Position numbers and translations under genes: made by a program. The notes under the pieces were generated by a model that made no database searches, had not been told where the DNA came from, and saw only the letters and a list, made by a program, of their open reading frames with translations. A stretch of DNA of 64,000 nucleotides from Cavia porcellus (Eukaryota > Chordata > Mammalia > Rodentia > Caviidae): assembly GCF_034190915.1 (NCBI RefSeq), contig NW_026947502.1, forward strand, positions 3,004,785 through 3,068,784. Reading direction: 5' to 3'. Positions 33,939 to 44,000 of this stretch are shown here, piece after piece (position 1 is the stretch's first letter; each line of letters begins with the position of its first letter).

Positions 33939-35198
33939 TCAAATGTGAGCATTTATAGTCTTACGCAAGAGGAGTTTAGCATCGTCAGCCACTGTATCAA
34001 GGAATTTTGAGCGTAGAAAGCAGGCTTTCAGAAACTGGGCGACAACAGATGTGACACCTCCGTTCACTGAGCAGAAGCTTTCAGCACAGCGCATGGCCTT
34101 CGCCGCTGTGCTATCATCCTTCACCAGGGCCCAGAAATCCAAGCACCTGGTGTAGCCCTTGATATCCTGCACCGATGTGCCAAGCTTCATGGCAGTCTCT
34201 GCAATGGACTCATCATCCAAGCCAAAATATTTTCGGTAAAGCTTCAAGCACGCTTCCTGTTCAGACAAATCGAAGCCTTTGAAGATGGGCATTAAGGGTA
34301 TGAAGGCCAGAGCTGATGACTTCACAGCCTCCAGCCAGATCTTCTCCTTGAGGAAACCTCTCTTCAGCTCAATGCAAGCATCTGACAGCGTGGGCAGCAT
34401 GACTGCGAAGGCCTGGCGCTTGTGAGCAGGAAGCTCCCCCAGCAGCGTCCTCTGCAGATCTGGGAAGTCAAAGTCATGCAGCTCAAAGTTGGAGACCAAG
34501 AAGATGCGCGGGTCAGGCACTCCTATGTCATAGAGGTTAGCCAGGCAGTAGTCCCGGATCAGCTGGAGAACTCTCTCCCTCTTGAAGGACTGGGGCTTGG
34601 CTCTCCGCTCATTGTCAAAGTCACAGTCGACCTTGCTTCTAACAAAGTAGAAGTTCTTCCCAGCTTCCTGGATTTTCCGGGCCAGGAGAGCATCGTTGCA
34701 GGTGAAGCGGGAGGAGGAAATGATGATGAAGCAGTCGAATGTGGCAAAGCCCACTGCTTCGAGGTACGTGTCCGGGGTGAAGGTGGGCGTCCCGGTCCCA
34801 GGCAGGTCCCAGAAGGTCACGTTGGGGTATTTCGGATGTTTATAGGGGGTTTTCTTCATGGTGGTCTCCACAACCCCAACCTCAGCCGCCCCTTCCTCCT
34901 CGTGACCAAGGCCTCTGAGGGCATTGATGAAACTGGACTTGCCTGTCCCCGACTCGCCGATCACAGCCACTTCCAGGGCAGCATTTTCGACCTCACTGAG
35001 TATTTCTTCAATTATATCCACCGCAGCCCGTAGGTTCCCTTCCTTGAGGACTACTTCAATTTTACTGAGGGTTCCTGGAGGAATGACACCTCCAGCCGTA
35101 CTGATGAAGGCAGCACTTTGAGACATAAAGTCAGCAGCTAATTGCTGGAAATTCTTTTGAGTCAAGTTCTTCAGGAAGTCTGAGATCAATGCATCCAT
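33939..35198 (-). CDS. Ifi47: IRGD (Ifi47/IRG-47 type) immunity-related GTPase, intact
   Basis: This 419-residue minus-strand protein matches the IRGD family over its length (mouse about 420 residues). It begins MDALISDFLK and has no myristoylation signal, as expected for IRGD. The P-loop is GESGTGKS (81-88, Lys87), G3 is DLPG (131-134), and G4 reads SKVD (188-191), a mild Thr-to-Ser change. The helical domain carries FKGFDLSEQE and YFGLDDESI, typical of the family. I chose the ATG at 35198 over an 82-codon upstream extension because a splice acceptor TTTTTACAG ends at 35219 and the family starts MDxxIS. IRGD is a GKS class, interferon-induced GTPase found on cytosolic membranes and, in mice, on some parasite vacuoles. 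It is the only minus-strand IRG here and looks functional. Confidence 0.93.
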   Translation of the reverse strand: MDALISDFLKNLTQKNFQQLAADFMSQSAAFISTAGGVIPPGTLSKIEVVLKEGNLRAAVDIIEEILSEVENAALEVAVIGESGTGKSSFINALRGLGHEEEGAAEVGVVETTMKKTPYKHPKYPNVTFWDLPGTGTPTFTPDTYLEAVGFATFDCFIIISSSRFTCNDALLARKIQEAGKNFYFVRSKVDCDFDNERRAKPQSFKRERVLQLIRDYCLANLYDIGVPDPRIFLVSNFELHDFDFPDLQRTLLGELPAHKRQAFAVMLPTLSDACIELKRGFLKEKIWLEAVKSSALAFIPLMPIFKGFDLSEQEACLKLYRKYFGLDDESIAETAMKLGTSVQDIKGYTRCLDFWALVKDDSTAAKAMRCAESFCSVNGGVTSVVAQFLKACFLRSKFLDTVADDAKLLLRKTINAHI

Positions 35199-36460
35199 GG
35201 CAGCTGACTCGGGAAGGTCTGTAAAAAGGAGAGAAAACAGAGTCACAGGGAAGCAGCATCCAAACAGAAGGACAGGCCTCAATACCACAAGGGACTTCTG
35301 ACACGATTTAAGGCAGGACAGACAGGACAGGAAAAGGACTTGGAGGAGGAAGCATAGGTGGAGTGGGAGCCAGAGAGGTGGAGAGAGGGCTGGAGCCAGG
35401 ATGCAGGGAGGCGGAGATGCGGGCAGACACAGGAAGTGCCTCATCCCACAGCCTCAGGGAGCAGGTCCTCCCCACATTCAGTTTCTGCACCCTAGAAATT
35501 AGCCTTTCAATTTTTGATCTTCAGAATGAGAAGAGATTAGATTTCTGTTTTCCAGAAAACTCGACACAGGCACCCTGGGCAGGCAGGACCAGCAGAGGGG
35601 AGGCCCTGGTGCGGGGCACAGTGGACAGGCTGGACCAGTGGCGTGGGGAAGTCTGAAGCAGCGGGGAGAATCCCAGCCAGGAGCTGGTAGATGAGGTGCT
35701 CAGCGATTTTGCTGCAGCACACAGACACTCAGCACAGGAGCAGGCAGGTGGGGCCACCATTCTGCATCAAAGGTCTGAGGAGAACTCCAGCAGCGGGGAC
35801 CAGTGCCTGCCTCCACATCCGGAGGCCAAGCTCAGCCCCACACCCAGCATAATCCCCCTGCACAGGTGGCAGGTCACACAGCACACTTGTGGGGTTTGAA
35901 CTGGTACTGCCACACCAATGTGGATGCCAGAGGAATTCCACTGCTTTTCTTTCTCTTTACGTGATTGATTTTCCTTCTTCGGTCCGGTCTTTCCTTCTTT
36001 CTTCCTTCAGTATTTAGTCTTTTATGTCCCTTTTGTTTCCTTCTACTCATCTTCTTTCTCGTTTTCCGAACAATTTCTCTAGGTTTTACGATATTTTCAT
36101 GTTAGTAAACACTGTCTCCTTCTGGTCCACTTCAAAACTCCTCTGCTTTGTCTTTCATTCTTCACCCCTGTGTTCTCCTGTTTCCAAAAATTTTGGAGAT
36201 AATCCTTTTCCATTTAGCCTTGCTTCTACTATATTTCACTTAATTCATCTCTCTATCTGGTCCCCTAAGCCCCTTAATGCACAGTGGGGTAAAGCCACTT
36301 TGCTGAGAGGAAAATCATTGCATCCAAGTTTCTGGTATATGTTGAGTTTTGTTACACAACTGTAGAATCTGCTCTCATAGGTAAAGCATCAGCTTAATAT
36401 TTATCCAAACTTATCAGTAGTCAGCCTGCGTTTGATGCTATTATTATTGCTAATTGTATT
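35199..36460. other. 5' side of IRGD: acceptor, intron and possible promoter region
   Basis: The 5' UTR part of the coding exon runs to 35218. Beyond it no first exon could be fixed. The frame stays open 82 codons upstream by chance. Confidence 0.35.
35541..35560 (-). promoter_or_regulatory. Weak IRF/GAS-like cluster upstream of IRGD
   Basis: The plus strand reads ATTTCTGTTTTCCAGAAAAC. This holds a TTTCNNTTTY-like ISRE with one mismatch and TTCCAGAAA, one base off the GAS consensus. The position about 340 bases upstream of the coding ATG suits a proximal promoter, but the match is weak. Confidence 0.25.
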
Positions 36461-36614
36461 TTTTTTTGGTCTTTTTTGAGATGGGGTATCGCTATGCAGT
36501 TCAGGCTGGCCTTGAACTCACTTTATAGCCCAGGTTCGTCTGGAACTCACAATGATCTTCCTTACGTCAGCCTCCCGAGTGCTGGGATTACAGGCGTGAG
36601 CCACCACACCCAGC
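36461..36614 (-). mobile_element. B1-type SINE, minus orientation, with target-site duplication
   Basis: A full 7SL-derived SINE (GAGATGGGGTATCGC, CAGGCTGGCCTTGAACTC, GGGATTACAGGCGTGAGCCA) is flanked by TTGCTAATTGTATT at 36447-36460 and 36615-36628. It is well preserved. Confidence 0.9.
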
Positions 36615-36789
36615 TTGCTAATTGTATTACTTTAAAGAGGATGTAAACCTGTTATAATCAGTTTTTCTTCTTTGTATGAAAATTCTGTCATTGTCTGGGG
36701 TCATAACCATTACTTTATTCCAGTAGCAAAGGACTGGATGCTGAGCCAAATACGCAGCGTCTTCTCATCCATAATATATTTGGAAAGTA

Positions 36790-37352
36790 AGTTCTTGAGA
36801 TAGACACAAAGACCAAGAACCACCTACATCCAGAAGACATCGCTGAGGAACAGACATTTCCTAGGGAAGACTCAGCACTACAGATAAAGCTACCAACTGT
36901 AGGAATCTACAAGCACAAACACAGAACACTAAACTGGAAAACAGAAAATGACAAGAGACAGAAGAGAAATGTAGCCCCAGACTTCTAGCCCACCCAAGAC
37001 AAGTCTAGAGCACAGTGAGTTAGAGGAAATTGAAATACTCCATCTGGAACTTCCTGAAAATGATACCAGCAGAAGTGAACAAACAAATGGATGAGACTAT
37101 AGGGAAAATAATCTCTCATGTAAAAATAGAAATGATCAAAATGACAGAAATTAGAGCAGGCACAGATTTAAAAAATACAGGAGCATAAGAAAGTGATGGA
37201 TGCCATAAACACCCACTATAGGAAAGAAATGAAACCTGTGACCCAGATTCAAACAGAAATCCAGGAGATTAAAACTCTGTGAAAGTATATGCAAGAGACT
37301 GAACAGAGGTGAAGACAGAATATCAGATTGAGAAGACAGGACTGTGGCTAAT
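36790..37352 (+). mobile_element. L1 retroposon, 5' part (ORF1 region), cut by the retrovirus
   Basis: A-rich plus-strand sequence with L1 ORF1-like phrases (GAAATTGAAATACTCC, ATAGAAATGATCAAAATGAC). It continues at 41049 after the retroviral insertion. Frames are broken. Confidence 0.65.
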
Positions 37353-37837
37353 TGTTGGGAGCCGCAGCCCCGAGCCCGGTCGCCTCACTTGGCGGACGTG
37401 AGGCCTGTAGTAAAGAGTGAGGCCTGAGGTAGATTACCCCTCCCATCGAATATGCTAGTTTCCTGCTTACCGCGTAAACAACCCGCTCAACAATATAGTC
37501 TGCCTAGCAACTGATGATGTTAGCCAATCAGCTTGCCTTGCTTACTTTAACATGATTGGACACTGTATCCGTATATATACCGGTGCCACCCCTGGGAGGA
37601 AGTAGAAGCCAGGTAGAAGCCCGGAAGTAGAAGCCCAGAAGGAGCTGCGGAGAGCGGACCGATAGAGGCTTCGGGGCAGACTGAAGCACAAGAGGAGCCG
37701 CGGAGAGCGGACCAAAGGAGGCTTCAGCTGGGAGAACCCAGGGCAGGCTGTACGGAGAAGAAGAATAAAAAGAAAAGGTTGTCCACTACCAGACTGTGTC
37801 GTGTGTCCTTCCTGCCGGCCGGGAGCGGACATCGACA
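37353..37837 (+). repeat. 5' LTR of the young retrovirus
   Basis: It begins TGTTGGGAGC and ends GGACATCGACA. A TATATATA box lies near 37573, a polyadenylation signal AATAAA at 37764-37769, and several direct GAAGTAGAAGCC repeats lie between them. A splice donor AG|GTGAGT follows in the leader near 37912. Confidence 0.95.
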
Positions 37838-37839
37838 TT

Positions 37840-37857
37840 TGGTGGCCCGTACGGGGA
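37840..37857 (+). promoter_or_regulatory. Primer binding site, tRNA-Ile type
   Basis: TGGTGGCCCGTACGGGGA is the 18-base complement of the CCA-extended 3' end of mammalian tRNA-Ile (AAT). It sits two bases after the 5' LTR. Confidence 0.8.
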
Positions 37858-38036
37858 CTGATCACCCCCGAGACGTGGAAGTGGACAACGCTCCAGTACA
37901 GAGCTGCGAGACAGGTGAGTTGGGGATAAGCCTGGGCTCTGGGTGGCGCGCACCTACAGGGCTTTTAGACTCCCCTCAGGCTCACGCGTAAGTGGCGGAT
38001 TCCTTGGGCCTCACGCGGTGAGTAACATATTAAAAA

Positions 38037-39170
38037 ATGGGAAACATGCTAGGTAGCGGCACTAAGAGCGAGGGTGGTTGTGGAGAAAGCTCTCAAGAGC
38101 TTACAAAAGTACGCAGGGTATCTGAGCAGGCCCAGTCAGGGAGCTCCCGAGAGGGGTCTGTCAAGGGGAACAAGGATGCTAAGGAGGAGGACGGGGCTCT
38201 AGCCTCGGAGTCGTCTGACTCCGAGGACGAGGGAAAGTTGAATGGCAGGGAGGCCAAAGAGACTAGCTGTCAGGAGCCTAAGTCGCTCCATAAGGAGTCG
38301 GGTCTGCGGAAGAGTAGAGAGCTCCTGAGTGCGCCCCGGCGCGAGAGGGAGGCGAAGCCTTCCGCCCCACCTTGGGGGCCGTTTCCGGAGGCGATCCCTC
38401 GCCGCGGGGCGGCCGCCCGGGAGCTCCCTTCCTCTTCGCCAGAACAGGAAGTGATGCACGGGCCCCCATTTTCCGCCCAATCACGGCCGCTGTCTTATGC
38501 TCCGCCGCCGGCAGGTCGGTATTTTCACAGGTGGCTTTGGCAGGGGAGACGCTTGTTTCATGAGGTACATCCACCACCTGGGATGGATAGTGACCCCTAC
38601 GAGATATTTCCTGTACAAGTAGCTATGGGTCAGGGACGCAATGTATGGGAGCCTTTTGAGATAAAGCAGATTAGAGAACTTAAAAATGCAGTTACAACTT
38701 TTGGGCCGACTGCGCCTTACACCATTGCCATGCTGGAGAATCTGTCTTCTGGGCCCCTCACCCCCGCGGACTGGATTCAGCTGGCGGGGGCGTGTCTGCC
38801 CTCGGGTGGTTACCTGGATTGGCGAGCCTGGTATGCAGAGTCCTCTGCAGAGCAGGCTGAGAGAAACGCCAATCGGGGAGACCGGGGGTGGAACAAGAGA
38901 ATGCTTGTGGGAGAGGGTCGGCGCGCTGATGGTCAGACTCGGTTCCCCGGCGCTCTCTGGCGGGGAGGAGATAGAGAGCCATCCGCTCCGCCCTGGAGCT
39001 CTTTTCTAAAAGCGGCTCCCCGCCGAGAGGCCGCCACAGGAAACCCTCCCTTCCCTCAGCCGGCACAGGAAGTGACGCCCCGTTTCACTCTGTCGCGACC
39101 GCAGTCTTATGACGTCGCGCCGCTGGGCAGACGGTATTTTCATGGGCGGCTACTCTGCCGAGCAGGCTGA
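38037..39170 (+). CDS. gag: Retroviral gag-like frame, truncated and partly duplicated
   Basis: The 377-codon frame starts MGNMLGS (matrix-type myristoylation signal). It has a long charged and Pro-rich part, then a capsid N-terminal domain (VWEPFEIKQIRELKNAV, TFGPTAPYTIAMLENL, PLTPADWIQLAGACLP). After WYAESSAEQAERNA the text returns to a second, diverged copy of the Pro-rich segment (PSAPPW, then SYDVAPLGRRYFHG for SYAPPPAGRYFHR). The capsid C-terminal domain and nucleocapsid are missing. The duplication suggests template switching in reverse transcription. It is a non-functional remnant of a viral structural gene in the host genome. Confidence 0.8.
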   Translation: MGNMLGSGTKSEGGCGESSQELTKVRRVSEQAQSGSSREGSVKGNKDAKEEDGALASESSDSEDEGKLNGREAKETSCQEPKSLHKESGLRKSRELLSAPRREREAKPSAPPWGPFPEAIPRRGAAARELPSSSPEQEVMHGPPFSAQSRPLSYAPPPAGRYFHRWLWQGRRLFHEVHPPPGMDSDPYEIFPVQVAMGQGRNVWEPFEIKQIRELKNAVTTFGPTAPYTIAMLENLSSGPLTPADWIQLAGACLPSGGYLDWRAWYAESSAEQAERNANRGDRGWNKRMLVGEGRRADGQTRFPGALWRGGDREPSAPPWSSFLKAAPRREAATGNPPFPQPAQEVTPRFTLSRPQSYDVAPLGRRYFHGRLLCRAG

Positions 39171-39193
39171 GAAAAACGCCGGTCGAGGAAAAA

Positions 39194-39269
39194 GGGGCTG
39201 GGGATTTAGCTCAGCGGCTTAAGCGCCTGCCTTGCAAGTGTGCAGTTGTTAGTTCGATCCCTGGTACCA

Positions 39270-39305
<36 letters not shown>

Positions 39306-39340
39306 GAAAAAGATAAAAATAAAAAATAAAAAACAAAAAG
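39194..39340 (+). mobile_element. ID-type SINE inside the retrovirus
   Basis: GGGGCTGGGGATTTAGCTCA, CTTAAGCGCCTGCCTTGCAA and GTTCGATCCCTGGTACCAAT, followed by a long A-rich tail, form a well-preserved ID SINE. It sits exactly between the gag-like and integrase parts, where the internal deletion lies. Confidence 0.85.
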
Positions 39341-39344
39341 GGGG

Positions 39345-40059
39345 AGTAAACCCTCGAGGTTTGATCCCTGGTGATGTTTGGCAGATGGACATCACACATA
39401 TACAGGAGTTTGGGACTCTTAAATATGTTCATGTTTCCACAGACACCTGTTCTCACGTCATATTTGCAACAGCAGAAACAGGTGAAAAAGTGTCTAATGT
39501 GATCAATCATTGCCTGGCGGCTTGGGCCGCATGGGGCAAACCAAAAATATTAAAAACTGATAATGGACCAGCCTATATAGGCAAAGCTTTCAATGAGTTC
39601 TGCAAAATGATGGAGGTTCAATTAAAACATGGTATCCCATACAATCCCCAAGGTCAAGGAATCATTGAGAGGGCTCATAGAAGCCTCAAAGAAATTTTAC
39701 AAAAACAAAAAGGGGGAGTAGGCCAAGGCCTGGCCCCAAAGGCACGATTATCCATGGCACTATTCACACACAATTTTTTAAATTTAAATAATGATAATCG
39801 CTCCCCAGCTGTGGAGCACTGCAACCCTTCCCCCAACCATAAAGGGTGGGTGAAGTGGAAAGATGTCCTGACAGGACAGTGGATGGGCCCGGATCCAGTG
39901 GTCAGCTGGAACCGAGGCGCGATTTGTGTTTTCCCACAGGAACCGGGACGAGAACCACTGTGGATACCGGAGAGACTGACACGGGCAACAAAGCCCTCGA
40001 CTGAAGATCAGACCTGCCCTACTGGAGATCCATCACAGACCAACCAACAAGATGAATAG
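39345..40059 (+). pseudogene. pol: Retroviral integrase fragment (pol 3' end)
   Basis: About 235 codons hold the integrase catalytic core with the D,D(35)E pattern ([26 protein letters not shown]) and the C-terminal DNA-binding domain ([28 protein letters not shown]). The zinc-binding N-terminus and all upstream pol domains are gone. The frame is open but has no start of its own. Betaretrovirus-like by the C-terminal pattern. Confidence 0.85.
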
Positions 40060-40563
40060 AAATAGCGGTAGCCCGAAATGGACAAAAAGATCCTCAGGCA
40101 TATGCATGGCTTGCTCGATTGGCCCACGACCGAGTCTAGATATGGCGGGCATCCTTCATTCTCCTCCATAAGGTGACAATACACAGCAGGGTAGATGAGT
40201 CAATGACGGGTAAGAGCGTGCCTCCCCAGCACGACTCGACCTAAGCCAGGCCCTACCCCATCCTGCACGTAAGCCGCTGGACTGTTAGATGCTGCCCAGG
40301 TCTAAATTTCTCTCCGAGGGGATTTCTTTACGGAGAGGAAATGAGTGCAAGCTTGTGTGCATCCAGGTTCCGTCCAGTTTGTGCCTGGCCCTAGAAAAAG
40401 GACGAGGGCCTCAGGGCCTTGGCAGACCATGGGACGGCCGACCAGGGTCTAAGCCAAGGACCTACGGTGGGCCTACGCATAGGGCATAAGCCTCTGCACC
40501 CAGTCCAGGAAGGGCTACGATGCGCACATTTATAAAAAAAAAATAAAATAAAAAAGGGGGAGA

Positions 40564-41048
40564 TGTTGGGAGCCGCAGCCCCGAGCCCGGTCGCCTCACT
40601 TGGCGGACGTGAGGCCTGTAGTAAAGAGTGAGGCCTGAGGTAGATTACCCCTCCCATCGAATATGCTAGTTTCCTGCTTACCGCGTAAACAACCCGCTCA
40701 ACAATATAGTCTGCCTAGCAACTGATGATGTTAGCCAATCAGCTTGCCTTGCTTACTTTAACATGATTGGACACTGTATCCGTATATATACCGGTGCCAC
40801 CCCTGGGAGGAAGTAGAAGCCAGGTAGAAGCCCGGAAGTAGAAGCCCAGAAGGAGCTGCGGAGAGCGGACCGATAGAGGCTTCGGGGCAGACTGAAGCAC
40901 AAGAGGAGCCGCGGAGAGCGGACCAAAGGAGGCTTCAGCTGGGAGAACCCAGGGCAGGCTGTACGGAGAAGAAGAATAAAAAGAAAAGGTTGTCCACTAC
41001 CAGACTGTGTCGTGTGTCCTTCCTGCCGGCCGGGAGCGGACATCGACA
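40564..41048 (+). repeat. 3' LTR of the young retrovirus
   Basis: Same length and, by eye, the same sequence as the 5' LTR. It follows the polypurine tract at 40551-40563 and is followed by the GCTAAT target copy. Bases 40060-40550 between integrase and LTR show no env motifs. Confidence 0.95.
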
Positions 41049-44000
41049 GCTAATGATCACAAAAGGAAAGTTATCTTAAAAATAGCCAGAGACTATGCAA
41101 AGTCAGCTGTAAGATGAAGCAAATCAGAGCAACATAAGATTGATTGGAGTCAACAAGAAAGCTGGAGATAGCACAAATGCCATAAAAAACCTCTTCACAG
41201 ACATTATGCTAGAAAACTCCCAAATATAAAGAATTTGACATACAAATAAATGAAGCATATAGAACTCCAAGTAGCCATGACCAAAATAAATTTATGCTGA
41301 TGGATGTAATAAACAAGACTACTAAAATTCAGCACTAGAATAGAAATTAAAAGCAACTAGAAAAAAGAAACAAGTCACCTGTAAAGGAAAGCCCACCAGA
41401 ATCACAGTAGACTTCTCAACACAAGGCCTCAAATCTACAAGAGTTTGGAGTGAGGTATGTCAAGCCCTAAAAGAAAACAACCTCTGACTCACATTAATGT
41501 ACACTGCAAAATTATCTTTCAAACTTGATGACAAACTAAGATACTTCTATGACAAATAACAACCGTAAAAATTCATGACAATCAAACCAGGCCTCTAAAA
41601 TGCTCTGAAGGATATTTTAGAAAGAGAAAACAAAAATAACAAGCACAAGAACAGCAATTTAAAGAAGCCACCGGGCAAAGCAAACAAACAGAGGGGAAAG
41701 ATAGGAAAACAACAGCAAAATAAGATGAAAAAGATAAGCCGATACAGATCGCTTATCACCATCAATGTAAATGGTCTCAATTCAACAATCTAGAGAAACA
41801 GACCGGCAACACGGGTCAAGCAGCAAAATTCAACAATGTCCTGCATGCAAGAAATACATTTAATTCAGAGAGAAATGCATAGACTCAAAGTCAAAGGATG
41901 GAACACAATACTTCATGCCACAGATGCCTGGAAAAAAGCAGGGGTAGCAATTCTAGATGCAGACAATGTGAACTTCAAGGTAAGACTGATCGATCAGAAG
42001 AGACAGAGTCACTACATATTTGTTAAGGGAAAAGATCAAGAAGAGACAACACCCATAAATACATACACACCAAATGCTGGTGCACCCAAAACCCAGCTAC
42101 ATAACACTAATAATAATGGACATGAGAAATCAAATGAGCACTAACACAATTCTAATGGGGGACCATAACACCCCACTATCACAATCTGATAGATCAACTA
42201 GAAAAAAATCAACAAAGAAATATCAGAACTAAAGTAGACCTGTGAAAATATGAACTTAGTAGATGTCTATAGAGTGTTCAATGCCACAACATCAGAATAC
42301 ACATTCATCTCAGCTGCCCATGGGACATTCACCAAAATAGACCACATACTATCCCGTATAACACACTTTAATAGATGCAGAGGAATGGAAATGTCCCATG
42401 TATATTATCTGACCAAGGTACAATCAAAATAGAAATCAACAGCAAAATAAATCATAACTACACAAACACTTAGAAATTAAACAATATTCACCAGAAAAAC
42501 TAAACTGTCACAGAGGAAATTAACGAAAAAATTAAACAGTATCTACAATTAAATAATAAAACTGATACAACATACTAGAACCAATGGGATGCAATGAAAG
42601 CAGTCCTATGAGGGAAATTCATGGTGGTGAATTCTCACATCAGGAAAAGACAGAGCTCAAGTAAACAACTTAATTAACAAACTTTGTTATGAGAGAGCAA
42701 ATTATAAAGAAAAGAGCAAAAATTAGTACAATTGAGGCTCAGAAAACAATACAAAGGACCAATGAATTGAAGAGCTGATTCTTCAAAACATTAAATAAAA
42801 TTGATAAAACTTTAGCCAACCTTCCCAAAGTAAAGACTCAAATTCATGCAATTAGGAACAAAAAGAGTGCAATCACAACAGATTCTGTGGCAGTCCAGAA
42901 GATCATGAGTATCTACTTTGTGAACCTGTATTCTAATAAGATGGAAAACAAAGAAGAAATGAACAGACTGGTAGACACATGAATTGCCCAACTGAGCTGA
43001 GAAGATATCAAAATTATAAATGACCAGATATCAGTCAACGAAATTTAAATGTAACTAAAAACCTACCCGACAGAGAAAAGCCTAGGTCCACACGGATTCA
43101 CTGTTGAAATTTAAAAGGAATTTAGACAAGATATAATGCTATTCCTGCTGAAACTTTAATGAAACCAAAAGGGAAGCAGCACTTGCAAAGTCCTTCGTGA
43201 GGGCAAGTATTATCCTGGTATCAAAACTAGAGAAGGACCCAATCGATAAGAGAAAACTGCCAGCCAATCTCCCTCCTGAACACTGACCAAAACATCCTCA
43301 ATAGGACACTGACAAATGGGACACAGCAAGTCTTCAAGAAATTATTCATCGTGACAAAGGAAGATTCATCCAGGGATGCAGGGATGGTTCAATATATGCA
43401 AATCAGTAAGTGTAAGACGTCATGTTAACAGAGCCAAAGACAAAAATCACTCACAATAGACACAGAAAAAGTTTTGACAAAGTTTGACACTTATTCATGA
43501 TTAAAAAAAAAACCTGCACAGAAAATTGAAATTGAGGGGTCATGAGTTCGATTCCCAGTACCAAGAGAAAATTGAAATTGATGGCCTTTACTTCCATCGG
43601 ATAAAATCCATCTATGACAAATTAACAGCCAACATCACACTAAGTGGTTAAAAACGAAAAGCTTTCATCTAAAATCAGGAATGAGGAAACAATGTCTACT
43701 ATTACCATGCATATTCAATATAGTTCTGGAAACACTAGCTAGATCAATTAGACAAGAAAAAGAAATACGGATAAGAAAGGCAGAAGTTATTTCTATTTGC
43801 AGCTGACATAATACTCTATGTGGAAGATCCCAAAAACTCCATCAAAAGACTTGTAGGCTTAATAACCATATTCTGGAGCATAGCTGGACACAAAGTCAAC
43901 ACTCCAAATAGCATTCCTGTACACAAGCCTCCAACTCACAGAGAGAGAAATTAGGGAAATCACATCTTTCACAATACCATCCAAAAATGAAATAGGAATC

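Larger units (their letters stand above)
37353..41048 (+). mobile_element. Young betaretrovirus-like endogenous retrovirus, internally deleted
   Basis: The element is 3696 bases with two 485-base LTRs that appear identical by eye, a six-base target duplication GCTAAT (37347-37352 and 41049-41054), a tRNA-Ile type primer site, a gag-like frame, an integrase fragment, and a polypurine tract AAAAAGGGGGAGA before the 3' LTR. Protease, reverse transcriptase, RNase H and env are absent, so it cannot replicate alone. Six-base duplications are typical of class II (IAP/betaretrovirus-like) elements. It lies inside an L1. Confidence 0.93.

Noticed and set aside
34422..35033. A 203-residue plus-strand frame
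   Set aside because: It is the antisense shadow of the IRGD coding sequence, with no independent motif.
35199..35444. N-terminal extension of IRGD giving 501 residues with hydrophobic segments
   Set aside because: A splice acceptor ends at 35219 and the family starts at MDxxIS, so the extension is intron read through by chance.
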